DNA from: an uncultured Anaerolineae bacterium
GTDB taxonomy: Bacteria > Chloroflexota > Anaerolineae > Aggregatilineales > Phototrophicaceae
NCBI GenBank assembly: GCA_938022205.1
Contig: CALIEB010000002.1
Span: 62,001-126,000, forward strand
Reading direction: 5' to 3'
DNA length: 64,000 nucleotides
The position numbers were made by a program, and so were the translations under genes. Below the pieces are notes generated by a model, which did not search any database, was not told where the DNA came from, and saw nothing but the letters and a program-made list of their open reading frames with translations. Every line of letters starts with the position of its first letter. Position 1 is the first letter of the stretch. Of the stretch, positions 26,014 to 38,104 are shown in pieces.

Positions 26014-27858
26014 ATGTGTGGTATTGTGGCTTACATTGGTGGTCAAGAAGCCGCACCTATCGTGATAGACGGGTTGGGACGGCTGGAGTATCGCGGCTAC
26101 GACTCGGCGGGCGTAGCCGTGCTGCGCGACGGTAAAATTGACATTCGCCGCGACGTGGGCAAGCTCGTCAATCTGCGCAGCAAAGTGGCAGCCCAGCCAC
26201 TGGCGGGACAAATCGGCATCGGGCATACGCGCTGGGCAACGCACGGCGCGCCCGCCGAACACAACGCGCACCCGCACATCAGCATGGGTGGCGCGTTTGT
26301 CGTCGTGCATAACGGCATCGTCGAAAACTACTTGGAACTCAAAGAAGAGCTGCGCGCACAAGGTGTAGCTTTCCAGTCAGAGACCGACACCGAAGTGATT
26401 GTGCAGCTTATCGAGCATGTGACACGGCAGGGCGTGACCGACCTCACCGAAGCGACGCGCCAAGCGGTGGCGCGGCTGCGCGGCGCGCATGCGATTGTCG
26501 TCATGAGCGTCATGCAGCCCGACCGCCTTGTCACGGTGCGCATCGGCAACGCCGGCGGCGTGGCGTTAGGCTTGGGCGATGGCGAGATGTACATCGCATC
26601 CGACATTCCTGCCATTCTCGAGTACACGCGCCGAATGGTGTTCCTCGAGAGCCGCCAAATGGCTACCGTGTGCCGTAACAGCTTTAGCGTCCAAACGCTA
26701 GACGGCGTGCCGGTGGATGCCGAAATTCACACCATCCCCTACGACCCTATCAGCGCGGTGAAGGGCGAATACAAGCACTTCATGCAAAAAGAAATCTTCG
26801 AGCAGCCGCGCAGCATCACCGACACAATCCGCGGGCGCGTCGACTTCGAGACGTTTGCGGTGAACTTGCCCGACCTCAAGCTCACGCAAGCGCAAGCGCG
26901 CCGCCTGCAGCGCGTCGTCACGGTGGCGTGCGGCACAAGCTACTACAGCGGCTTGGTCGGCAAGTTTTTCATCGAACACATGGCACGCCTGCACGTTGAA
27001 GTCGACTACGGCAGCGAATATCGCTATCGTGACCCCATTCTCAACGAAGACATCGCCGTGCTAGCCATTACGCAAAGCGGCGAAACGGTCGACACCCTGG
27101 CGGCATTGGAAGAAGCGCGCCACAAGCACGCAATCGTCTGGAGCATTGTCAACGCGATTGGCAGCCAAGCCATGCGCCTCGCCGACGGCTATATCAGCAT
27201 GAACGCCGGACCGGAAATTGGGGTCGCCTCAACGAAGGCGTTCACCACCAGCATTGTCGACCAATATCTGCTAGCATTGGCACTGGGGCAGCTGCGCGGC
27301 ACGTTGAGCGATGCCCAGCGCATCGCCTACGTGAACGACCTCGCCAAGCTGCCCGACCTTGTAGGGCGCGCGCTGGAAAGCGACAAGACGGTGCAAGAGC
27401 TGGCGCATCACCTGTACAAGTTCACGAACTTCCTGTTTTTAGGGCGTGGTATCAACTACCCCATTGCGCTAGAGGGCGCGCTCAAGCTGAAAGAAATCAG
27501 CTACATCCACGCCGAAGGTTACCCTGCCGGTGAGATGAAGCACGGACCCATCGCCCTTATTGACGAGCAAATGCCCGTGCTGGCAATCGCACAGCAGGAC
27601 AGCCTCTACGAGAAGATGATAAGCCAAATTGAACAGGCGAAGGCGCGCGGCGGCATCGTCATCGCGCTAGCGACCGAAGGCGACACGTTGATTGCCAGCA
27701 AAGCGGACTACGTCATCTATTTGCCTGCCGCACCCGAGCTGCTAAGTCCGGTCGTTAACGTTGTTCCGCTTCAGCTGCTGGCGTATCACATCGCTGCGCT
27801 GCGCGGCGCGGACGTTGACCAGCCGCGCAACCTCGCCAAGAGCGTGACTGTGGAGTAA
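26014..27858 (+). CDS. glmS: Glutamine--fructose-6-phosphate aminotransferase (isomerizing)
   Basis: GlmS makes glucosamine-6-phosphate from fructose-6-phosphate and glutamine, the first step towards UDP-GlcNAc for peptidoglycan and surface glycans. The ATG at 26014 has AGGAGG upstream and gives MCGIVAYIGG, exposing the Cys2 nucleophile of the glutaminase domain; the longer open frame upstream is the ribozyme leader. The 614-aa length is normal. Further blocks are HTRWATHGAPAEHNAHPH, the SIS isomerase motifs TQSGETVDTLAAL and GPEIGVASTKAFTTS, and the C-terminal AKSVTVE. Regulation is predicted to be by the upstream ribozyme. Confidence 0.98.
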   Translation: MCGIVAYIGGQEAAPIVIDGLGRLEYRGYDSAGVAVLRDGKIDIRRDVGKLVNLRSKVAAQPLAGQIGIGHTRWATHGAPAEHNAHPHISMGGAFVVVHNGIVENYLELKEELRAQGVAFQSETDTEVIVQLIEHVTRQGVTDLTEATRQAVARLRGAHAIVVMSVMQPDRLVTVRIGNAGGVALGLGDGEMYIASDIPAILEYTRRMVFLESRQMATVCRNSFSVQTLDGVPVDAEIHTIPYDPISAVKGEYKHFMQKEIFEQPRSITDTIRGRVDFETFAVNLPDLKLTQAQARRLQRVVTVACGTSYYSGLVGKFFIEHMARLHVEVDYGSEYRYRDPILNEDIAVLAITQSGETVDTLAALEEARHKHAIVWSIVNAIGSQAMRLADGYISMNAGPEIGVASTKAFTTSIVDQYLLALALGQLRGTLSDAQRIAYVNDLAKLPDLVGRALESDKTVQELAHHLYKFTNFLFLGRGINYPIALEGALKLKEISYIHAEGYPAGEMKHGPIALIDEQMPVLAIAQQDSLYEKMISQIEQAKARGGIVIALATEGDTLIASKADYVIYLPAAPELLSPVVNVVPLQLLAYHIAALRGADVDQPRNLAKSVTVE

Positions 27859-27862
27859 AGGG

Positions 27863-27891
27863 TTTACAAACAGCCGCTTTTAAGCTATAAC
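27863..27891 (+). promoter_or_regulatory. Strong sigma-A-type promoter of the structured RNA
   Basis: TTTACA (27863-27868), exactly 17 nt, TATAAC (27886-27891). Predicted start is at 27897-27898, at the 5' arm of the RNA's closing stem. It begins only 5 nt after the glmS stop codon. Confidence 0.7.
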
Positions 27892-27892
27892 T

Positions 27893-28075
27893 AAGCCACC
27901 TGCGATGCGCGTGATGATGGTTAACAACTCTGGGCCAACACTCACCGAATAGGGGATGCGCGTTGGATGTCGCGGTGATAGGCATGCGTTGCCAAGACCA
28001 GAACATCTCATAGCAACCCCACCTGCTTAGCAGGTCTCAAAGGAACCCGTCACACGGCAAAGCAGGTGCTTGCCA
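27893..28075 (+). ncRNA. ssrS: Structured small RNA, candidate 6S RNA
   Basis: About 180 nt between a strong promoter and a terminator, with no open frame. The ends pair: AAGCCACCTGC (27893-27903) with GCAGGTGCTT (28062-28071), one bulge. An apical arm forms from GGCCAAC/TCACCG (27933-27947) with CGGTGA/GTTGCC (27973-27993). Between them lies a large open bubble, with a small hairpin ACCTGC-TTA-GCAGGT (28021-28035) in its 3' strand. A long closing stem, central bubble, 3'-strand hairpin and apical arm at this length match 6S RNA, which mimics an open promoter and sequesters RNA polymerase. The architecture is seen in the sequence; the 6S identity is inference. Another orphan RNA is possible. 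Confidence 0.55.
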
Positions 28076-28082
28076 TCATTAA

Positions 28083-28107
28083 AACAGCGCGCATGCGCTG
28101 TTTTTTT
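28083..28107 (+). terminator. Rho-independent terminator of the structured RNA
   Basis: AACAGCGC (28083-28090), loop GCAT, GCGCTGTT (28095-28102), then a run of seven T. The near-symmetrical hairpin may also serve the convergent LCP gene. Confidence 0.9.
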
Positions 28108-28109
28108 GT

Positions 28110-28186
28110 TTACTGTGAGTAGTTCGCGCCGAAGATGTCGACCATCAAGGTGACAATCGTACCGCGCGTAATCGCATCGGGCATCA
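28110..28186 (-). pseudogene. Duplicated C-terminal remnant of an LCP gene
   Basis: A 38-nt segment encoding the LCP C-terminus MVDIFGANYSQ occurs twice, at 28112-28149 and 28186-28223, 74 nt apart. The outer copy forms a 24-codon frame (MPDAITRG...IFGANYSQ) whose ATG overlaps the LCP stop as TGATG. The residues before the shared tail differ from those in the intact gene, apart from a common PD, so this is not a fresh tandem duplication. It looks like the tail of a lost neighbouring paralogue. Whether the short frame is translated is unknown. Confidence 0.65.
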
Positions 28187-29449
28187 CTGTGAGTAGTTCG
28201 CGCCGAAGATGTCGACCATCAAGTTGGCCAGCCGCGCGCGGTCAGGGATAAGCACCGACGCGCCATCCGGCGTGGTGTAAGGACGCAAATACTCGTAGGT
28301 CAGCACGCCCATGCGGATGTTCTCGCGTGGGATGTCGCGCAAGTACAGGGCGAGCTGGATAATCTGCTCGAGCGACAAGCCGGTGTAGACGTTGTTGCTC
28401 AGTGTGTTCCACAGCGCGGGAGCTTGAAACACCAGCGTAGGCAGCATGTTGAAGTTCAGCACCTTGTCGCGCACAGCGTATAACACTTGCTGCTGGCGTT
28501 CGGCGCGGCGGATGTCGCTGTCGCCGTGCCGCGTGCGCGCGTAGCGCAGCGCGTTGTAGCCGTCGAGCTGGTGCGTGCCTGCCGCAAGGTAGAACGGGTC
28601 ATAGCCGTAGTTCATGTTAGGATAGAGCGGGTCGTTAATCGTGTACTCACTGGTGATGGTGATGCCGCCAATCGCGTTGACGATGTCGATAAACGCCTGA
28701 AAGTCAACCACGATGTAATCGTGGACGCGAATGCCAAAGTTCAGCTGAACGGTTTGCATCATCAACACCGGACCGTAATTGGGCTGGCGCGTTTCACCGA
28801 ATACCATTGGCGAGTTGATGCGCTGCAAGGCGGCATAGCCCGGCACCTGCACGTACAGGTCGCGAGGAATACTCAACACGCTGAGCGTGCGCGTGGCGGG
28901 GTCGAGGCTGGCAATCATCATCGTGTCGGTGCGATAGGCTAAGCCGCGCTCGTTAGGGCGGCGGTCTAAGCCCGCCAAAACAACGGTAAAGCGCGACTGC
29001 CCGTCCCAAGGGGTGAGGGCGATGCTGCTGCCGTCGGGCAGTATCAGCGTCTCGCCCAAATCGCCGTCGCTGAACGTCGTGTGCGCGATAAGCGGCGTGG
29101 GCAAAATGTCAGGGATGCTAGCGGTCGGCAGTATCTCCACCACTTCCTGTGCGCTGCGCACGACGACTAGCACGCTGATGCTGACCAGCATGACCACACC
29201 GAACAGCGTCGCAGCCACAATCACCCATGCCCATTCACCAAGCGAGTGTCTGCCCTGTTTGCGCCGCTGCTTGACGCGCAGGCGCGCCGAAGACTCGCGG
29301 TAAACGGTGGGTGGCGGCGCGGGCGGATAGTGTGTGGTAAACGCTTTGGTGCTGTAGACGGGCTTAGCGGCGGGTTCTGTGGGCGACGCGCCTTGCGCTT
29401 GACTCGGCACAGTCAGGTCATCGTCAGGGTTGCGATAAGGCTCACTCAT
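28184..29449 (-). CDS. LytR-CpsA-Psr (LCP) family cell-wall polymer transferase
   Basis: A 421-aa membrane-anchored enzyme. LCP proteins transfer lipid-linked anionic or capsular polymers to peptidoglycan. The start is ATG 29449; the longer frame begins with TTG and has no ribosome-binding site. It has a cytoplasmic Pro-rich and then basic N-terminus, one transmembrane helix near residues 80-105 (AWVIVAATLFGVVMLVSISV), and an extracellular LCP domain. Family blocks are LAGLDRRPNERGLAYRTDTM, SIPRDLYVQVPGY with the pyrophosphate-binding Arg, DFQAFIDIVNAIGGI and ALRYARTRHGDSDIRRAERQ. It pairs logically with the glycan-building genes in this window. No catalytic residue is missing. A duplicated tail fragment lies immediately downstream. 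Confidence 0.93.
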   Translation of the reverse strand: MSEPYRNPDDDLTVPSQAQGASPTEPAAKPVYSTKAFTTHYPPAPPPTVYRESSARLRVKQRRKQGRHSLGEWAWVIVAATLFGVVMLVSISVLVVVRSAQEVVEILPTASIPDILPTPLIAHTTFSDGDLGETLILPDGSSIALTPWDGQSRFTVVLAGLDRRPNERGLAYRTDTMMIASLDPATRTLSVLSIPRDLYVQVPGYAALQRINSPMVFGETRQPNYGPVLMMQTVQLNFGIRVHDYIVVDFQAFIDIVNAIGGITITSEYTINDPLYPNMNYGYDPFYLAAGTHQLDGYNALRYARTRHGDSDIRRAERQQQVLYAVRDKVLNFNMLPTLVFQAPALWNTLSNNVYTGLSLEQIIQLALYLRDIPRENIRMGVLTYEYLRPYTTPDGASVLIPDRARLANLMVDIFGANYSQ

Positions 29450-29517
29450 GGGCAATTGGCGCAATTTGCTTTACAATGTAGGCATGTTAAACGTTCGAGT
29501 ATAGGCACAGGAAGCAT

Positions 29518-30327
29518 ATGCGTCAATGGCGCGTCATTTTTCATCCACCCATGCACGGACAAGCCAACATGGCGATTGATGAAGCCATTTTGCACAGCGT
29601 CAGCACACATAGCCAGCCACCCACGCTGCGGCTTTACGGCTGGCAGCCCTTCTGTCTTTCGCTAGGTTACGGGCAAGATGTCGCCGACGCGGACGAGAGC
29701 CGTCTTGCAGCGCACGGCTGGGACTTAGTGCGTCGCCCGACCGGCGGCAAAGCAATCTTGCACGGCGACGAGTTGACCTACAGCGTTGCGCTGCCGATTG
29801 ATGACCCGCTGGCGCAGGGCGATGTCGTCAGCAGCTACCGCCGCCTTAGCGAGGGACTGCAACACGCGCTCAGGCTGCTGGGGGTAACACCGCAAAGCGA
29901 GGCGCAAGCCAAAGGCAATCAAGGCTTAGGTGCGGTCTGCTTTGAAGTGCCGTCGCATTACGAGCTGACCGTCGGCGGGCGCAAGCTCATCGGCAGCGCA
30001 CAAGTGCGCCGCAAGGCGGGCATCCTGCAGCATGGCACGCTGCCGCTTTGGGGTGACATCGCGCGCATTTGCGACGTGTTACGCTACCCCGATGAAGCCG
30101 CGCGCGCGGCGGCGAAAGCGCACGTTCGCGCGCGCGCCACGACGCTGGCGGAGGTGCTAGGCGCGCCACCCGACCCACAAACGGTGGCGGATGCCTTTGT
30201 GGCGGGCTTTGCGCAAACGTTTACGCTTGACTTGTGCGAGGGCGCGCTGAGCGACGAGGAAAGCGCGCACGCCGAGCACTTGCTTGCCGAGACCTACGCC
30301 AATGCCGCGTGGACGTATAAACGCTAG
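29518..30327 (+). CDS. LipM-like octanoyltransferase (lipoate-protein ligase A family)
   Basis: A 269-aa protein of the biotin/lipoate transferase fold. It shows RRPTGGKAILHGDELTYSVA and, in the middle, VCFEVPSHYELTVGGRKLIG with a Cys at the position of the LipM acyl-thioester nucleophile, then SAQVRRKAGILQHGTLPL. LipM moves octanoate from acyl-carrier protein to lipoyl domains such as GcvH; LplA proteins instead activate free lipoate and lack that Cys context. The Cys favours LipM. AGGAAG precedes the ATG. The recombinase-fold gene begins 8 nt after its stop, so the two are probably cotranscribed. Confidence 0.88.
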   Translation: MRQWRVIFHPPMHGQANMAIDEAILHSVSTHSQPPTLRLYGWQPFCLSLGYGQDVADADESRLAAHGWDLVRRPTGGKAILHGDELTYSVALPIDDPLAQGDVVSSYRRLSEGLQHALRLLGVTPQSEAQAKGNQGLGAVCFEVPSHYELTVGGRKLIGSAQVRRKAGILQHGTLPLWGDIARICDVLRYPDEAARAAAKAHVRARATTLAEVLGAPPDPQTVADAFVAGFAQTFTLDLCEGALSDEESAHAEHLLAETYANAAWTYKR

Positions 30328-30335
30328 GAGGCGAC

Positions 30336-31277
30336 ATGAGCCGCCAGCTGCCGCTTTTTCCCCATGAGCCACAAACGCCCGCAGACATCAGCAAGCAAAC
30401 GCCCTTAGGCGCGACGCTGGCGTGGTTTGCCGAACACTTGCGCCAGCAGGGCAAGAGCGAACACACCATCACGGCGTTTCTGGCGGACATGCAGCTGTTG
30501 GGCGAACACAGCGGGTTAGAAACGCCGCTTGCCGCGTTCAGCACTAGCCGCCTCAACGCCTTCTTACACTGGATGGAACACAAGCGCGGCGTGCCGTGCA
30601 GCCGCAAGACCTACGCGCGCCGCGTGACCACGCTCAAGGTCTATTTCAAGTGGCTGCATACGCTGGGGGCGATTGGCTATGACCCCGCCAAGTCGCTGCT
30701 GCAGCGTTCAGGACCCGCGCCGCTTGCCAACGTCCTGACATGGGCGCAGGTGCAGGCGGTTATCGCAGCGGCGCGCCAAGCGAAAAGAGGCGACCACCCC
30801 GACACGCGCCCTGAGTTCCTCTTTCGCCTGCTGATAGAGACGGGCATCAAGAAGGGCGAAACCGCCAAGCTAACGCTGGCGGACATTGACCGCGCCAATC
30901 CGAACATGCCGTTTATCAGCGTCAAGCACGGCGTGCAAGACAACCCGTACAAAGAGCGGCATATTGCCATTAGCACGGATTTGCTGGCGTTGTGCGAGGC
31001 ATATATCGCACAGTATCAGCCCCAACAAACGCTGTTCACCTGCACAACGCGCAACCTTGAGTACATTCTGACGGACATTGGCGCGGCGGCAGGCGTGCCG
31101 TTCAAGCTCTCGTTTGAGAGCCTGCGCTGGACGATGGCGGTGCTAGATTGGCGCGCGGGCTATGAGGCGGAGTTCATCCGCGAGAAGCTGGGGTTGAGCA
31201 AGATTTCGTGGTACGAGACCAGCCACAAAATTGAGCAGTTGGTAGCGCAGCAGCTGCGCGACGAGGGACTGCTGTAA
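30336..31277 (+). CDS. Tyrosine-recombinase-fold protein with degenerate active site
   Basis: A 313-aa XerC/D-like protein with an N-terminal SAM-like core-binding domain (TLAWFAEHLRQQGKSEHTIT, about residues 29-115) and a C-terminal catalytic-fold domain. Canonical residues are altered. The first Arg box reads LIETGIKKGETAKL (Lys in place of Arg). The H-x-x-R-H box reads SFESLRWTMAV, keeping only Arg. The LGH box reads LGLSKISW, and the position of the Tyr nucleophile holds Ser (SWYETSHKI), although a Tyr lies three residues earlier. It probably binds DNA but may not recombine it. It follows the lipM-like gene by 8 nt; no att sites or phage genes are nearby. Confidence 0.82.
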   Translation: MSRQLPLFPHEPQTPADISKQTPLGATLAWFAEHLRQQGKSEHTITAFLADMQLLGEHSGLETPLAAFSTSRLNAFLHWMEHKRGVPCSRKTYARRVTTLKVYFKWLHTLGAIGYDPAKSLLQRSGPAPLANVLTWAQVQAVIAAARQAKRGDHPDTRPEFLFRLLIETGIKKGETAKLTLADIDRANPNMPFISVKHGVQDNPYKERHIAISTDLLALCEAYIAQYQPQQTLFTCTTRNLEYILTDIGAAAGVPFKLSFESLRWTMAVLDWRAGYEAEFIREKLGLSKISWYETSHKIEQLVAQQLRDEGLL

Positions 31278-31383
31278 GTTGCCTTGCCATTGCGTGCGCG
31301 CGGTAAGTTCTTCCGCACTCGCGGCATAATATATCGCAGCAGCACCACCACTGACGTGTTGGATTTTCAGCGTGAGAGATGCC

Positions 31384-35638
<4,255 letters not shown>

Positions 35639-35668
35639 CGCGTCCTCCTTCTCGTGATGACGAAGCCG

Positions 35669-37432
35669 CTAGACAGCGGGCTGCCGCGCCGCTAACCAAG
35701 CCATGAACCGTTCAAACGACCGAGCGTTGATGACATGTTCGGCGGTTACCCAGCCGCGCCGTGCGGTTATGACCCCATAGTCCATGAGGTCGAGCATGTG
35801 TGCGTCGTGCGCGTCAGTGTTAATCGCCAGCGGAATGCCGAGCGCGGCGGCACGACGAGCATAGGGCGCGTCAAGGTCAAGGCGGCGCGGGTTGCTGTTG
35901 ATTTCCAATGCCGTGCCGGTGCGCTGCGCCATCGCAAACACCGCGTCCCAGTCTGCGTCCACAGGCGGACGCTCGTTGATATAGCGCGCCGACGGGTGTC
36001 CAATTAGGTCAACATGCGGATTCTGCAGCGCGTTGAGCAGCCGCTGCGTGATTTGCGCGCGGGACTGCGTCAACGCGACGTGCAGCGATGCCACAACAAA
36101 ATCAAGCTGCGCCAACACCTCATCGGGATAGTCTAGCGTGCCGTCCGCCTTGATGTCCACTTCCGCGCCGTGCAAGACGTGGAAGCTATCGCCGTAGGCG
36201 GCGTTAAGTTGGCGCACCTGCGCCTGCTGCGCCAACAACCGCTCAACGCTTAAGCCGTTGGCAATCGTCGCGCTCTGCGAGTGGTCGGTGATGACGATGT
36301 AGCGATGCCCACGCTGGTGCGCCTCCGCAACCATCTCGCGCAGCGATAGCTTGCCATCGCTCCACGTCGTGTGCATGTGCAAGTCGCCTTGTATGTCAGC
36401 GCGAGTGATGAGCTTGGGCAAGGTGTGCGCGCGCGCTTGCTCGATTTCACCCTCGTCCTCGCGCAGCTCGGGCGGTATCCATGCCAACCCTAAGAAGTGA
36501 TAGAGTGCCTCTTCGCTGTCAAACGTGTGTTTCGGCGCGTCGGGCAACATCGCTTTATCCGCACCTACAGGGCTGAGCGCGCTCTCGTTCAGGCTGTAAC
36601 CGCGCTCGAGTGCCAGTTGGCGCAGCTTGACGTTGTGCGCCTTGCTCCCGGTGAAATACTGTAACGCCGTTCCCCAGTGCGCTCTAGGCAGCACGCGCAA
36701 GTCGACTTGCAAGCCGCTGACATGCTCAATGGAGCTTTTCGTGTCACCATGCGCCAATACCCGCGCTACGCCATCCATTGTCACGAAAGCGTGCATGATG
36801 GGTGCGGGCGCGTCGCTTGCAATCAAGATGTCGCCATCGCCGATAGTAGCACGCCCGCGCCGCAAGCTGCCCGCTAGCGCACCTTCCTGCACCCCTTCCA
36901 GCGTGAGCAAGTGTGCCAAGATGCGCTCGACGATTGGCTTTGCCTTGCCAATAGGCATGCGCGTGTCGCCGTGCTGTGCCAACGCCGCTATCGCTGTTAG
37001 TAGCTTCTGCTCGCTCTTTTCGCCCATGCCCGCCAACGCCCGCAGCTTGCCGTCGCGTGCCGCCGCCTCAAGTTCCGCCAACGTCGTGATGCCGAGCTGC
37101 TCCCAGAAGAGCTTGGCTTTTTTCGCGCCAACACCGTTCACGCGCATGATGTCCAGCAGCGTCTCCGGCACTTGCGCCCGCAGCTGCTCGTAAAAGTCTA
37201 GCTTGCCCGTCGCTAGCAGCTCGCGGATCTTTTCACCGATGGCTTTGCCCACGCCCGGGATGTCTTCTAACGTGCCATCGTCGACGTAGGCCTGCAAGGA
37301 ACGCGGCAACTCCGCCAGCGTTTCGCCCGCACGGCGATAGGACAAGAACTTAAACTTGTTCTCGCCTTGTATCTCAAGCATATCGGCGATGTTACAAAAA
37401 ATTTGGGCGATGTCGCGGTTAGAAAGCATCAT
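35669..37432 (-). CDS. polX: DNA polymerase X family protein with PHP domain
   Basis: A 587-aa bacterial PolX, a gap-filling repair polymerase with Mn-dependent 3'-5' exonuclease and AP-endonuclease activity in characterised members. The ATG at 37432 is preferred because the longer frame runs into the upstream gene. Order: N-terminal helical domain (FLSYRRAGETLAELP), HhH motifs (GVGAKKAKLFWEQLG), the nucleotidyltransferase motif GSLRRGRATIGDGDILI with its DxD, and a C-terminal PHP domain with all metal ligands (DLHMHTTWSDG, ITDHSQS, GAEVDIK, IGHPSARY, NTDAHDAH). The start is 4 nt after the stop of the YrhB-like gene. Confidence 0.94.
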   Translation of the reverse strand: MMLSNRDIAQIFCNIADMLEIQGENKFKFLSYRRAGETLAELPRSLQAYVDDGTLEDIPGVGKAIGEKIRELLATGKLDFYEQLRAQVPETLLDIMRVNGVGAKKAKLFWEQLGITTLAELEAAARDGKLRALAGMGEKSEQKLLTAIAALAQHGDTRMPIGKAKPIVERILAHLLTLEGVQEGALAGSLRRGRATIGDGDILIASDAPAPIMHAFVTMDGVARVLAHGDTKSSIEHVSGLQVDLRVLPRAHWGTALQYFTGSKAHNVKLRQLALERGYSLNESALSPVGADKAMLPDAPKHTFDSEEALYHFLGLAWIPPELREDEGEIEQARAHTLPKLITRADIQGDLHMHTTWSDGKLSLREMVAEAHQRGHRYIVITDHSQSATIANGLSVERLLAQQAQVRQLNAAYGDSFHVLHGAEVDIKADGTLDYPDEVLAQLDFVVASLHVALTQSRAQITQRLLNALQNPHVDLIGHPSARYINERPPVDADWDAVFAMAQRTGTALEINSNPRRLDLDAPYARRAAALGIPLAINTDAHDAHMLDLMDYGVITARRGWVTAEHVINARSFERFMAWLAARQPAV

Positions 37433-37436
37433 AGGC

Positions 37437-37658
37437 TTAGTATACCGAACCGTCGACTTTGCTGATGCCGATGGGATGCCCTTCGACAATCGCAAACAGC
37501 AAATCGCCGGTCTCTAAGTAACGCCGCGAGTTATACTGAAAAAACCAATAATCGCCCTCTTCGACGGGGTCAAAAGGCACAACCTCGTCGTCTTCTAGCT
37601 GAAAATGTTGATTTAAGACCTCATAAGCAATCTGCGTTGCAGTTTCCAAGTCTATCAT
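37437..37658 (-). CDS. YrhB/Imm35-like small protein
   Basis: A 73-aa acidic protein; ATG 37658 is chosen because the two preceding codons start at TTG without support. The pattern YWFFQYNSRRYLETGD, then AIVEGHPIGISKVDGSVY, resembles the YrhB or immunity-protein-35 domain (aromatic pair, Y-x-x-TG, G-x-P-I, C-terminal DG). Such domains occur both as orphan proteins and as immunity proteins. No toxin gene is adjacent; it simply precedes polX with a 4-nt gap. The family assignment is by eye and moderate; the function is not known. Confidence 0.65.
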   Translation of the reverse strand: MIDLETATQIAYEVLNQHFQLEDDEVVPFDPVEEGDYWFFQYNSRRYLETGDLLFAIVEGHPIGISKVDGSVY

Positions 37659-37762
37659 GGGCAAAAACTTCTTTTTTATCTGCTGTTAATCGTCTCATCC
37701 ATTATAAGCCATCTTGGCGGCAAAAACACGGGAGAGTGCCGGCGAAGCAGCGCAACCCCGTA

Positions 37763-37791
37763 TTGATTTATGCGCGCGCTGCACGTATAAT
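37763..37791 (+). promoter_or_regulatory. Promoter of the rpmF-fabD operon
   Basis: TTGATT (37763-37768), a 17-nt spacer and a perfect TATAAT (37786-37791). Predicted start is near 37798, about 39 nt before the rpmF ATG. Confidence 0.75.
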
Positions 37792-37836
37792 GCCCTAGTT
37801 ACGTTGTTCATTCTACGTTTTTGAAGGAGTATTCGC

Positions 37837-38022
37837 ATGGGTCCGCTGCCAAAGCGCAAAGTCTCAAAATCGCGGCGTAACAAGCGTCGCGCCCATGACG
37901 CACTGTCGCTCAATCACCTCGTCGTTTGCGAAAACTGCGGCGAGTACCATGTCGCGCATCGCGTCTGCTCGAAGTGTGGCACTTATCGCGGCGAAGAGGT
38001 CATCGAACCTCGCAACAATTAG
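37837..38022 (+). CDS. rpmF: 50S ribosomal protein bL32
   Basis: A 61-aa ribosomal protein. The N-terminus MGPLPKRKVSKSRRNKRRAH is the usual basic L32 start, and the C-terminal half has a zinc-ribbon pair of CxxC motifs (CENCGEYH and CSKCGTYR), so this is the zinc-binding form. GAAGGAG precedes the ATG. The promoter is 45 nt upstream and fabD follows after 82 nt; rpmF next to fatty-acid genes is a common bacterial arrangement. Confidence 0.97.
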   Translation: MGPLPKRKVSKSRRNKRRAHDALSLNHLVVCENCGEYHVAHRVCSKCGTYRGEEVIEPRNN

Positions 38023-38104
38023 GCTTCGCGCCAGTGTCGCAATTTACCGAAAATCGTGCTATCATCAGCGCGATTTTTTGTTTTCAAGCGCGAGGAAAAA
38101 CGCT

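Noticed and set aside
29450-29517. Divergent promoters between the LCP gene and the LipM-like gene
   Set aside because: TTTACA at 29470 is a possible -35, but no -10 lies at 16-18 nt; the evidence is too thin to list.
30336-31277. Possible integrated element marked by an integrase
   Set aside because: No tRNA, attachment-site repeat, excisionase, phage or transposition genes nearby. The active site is degenerate and the gene follows the lipM-like gene by 8 nt.
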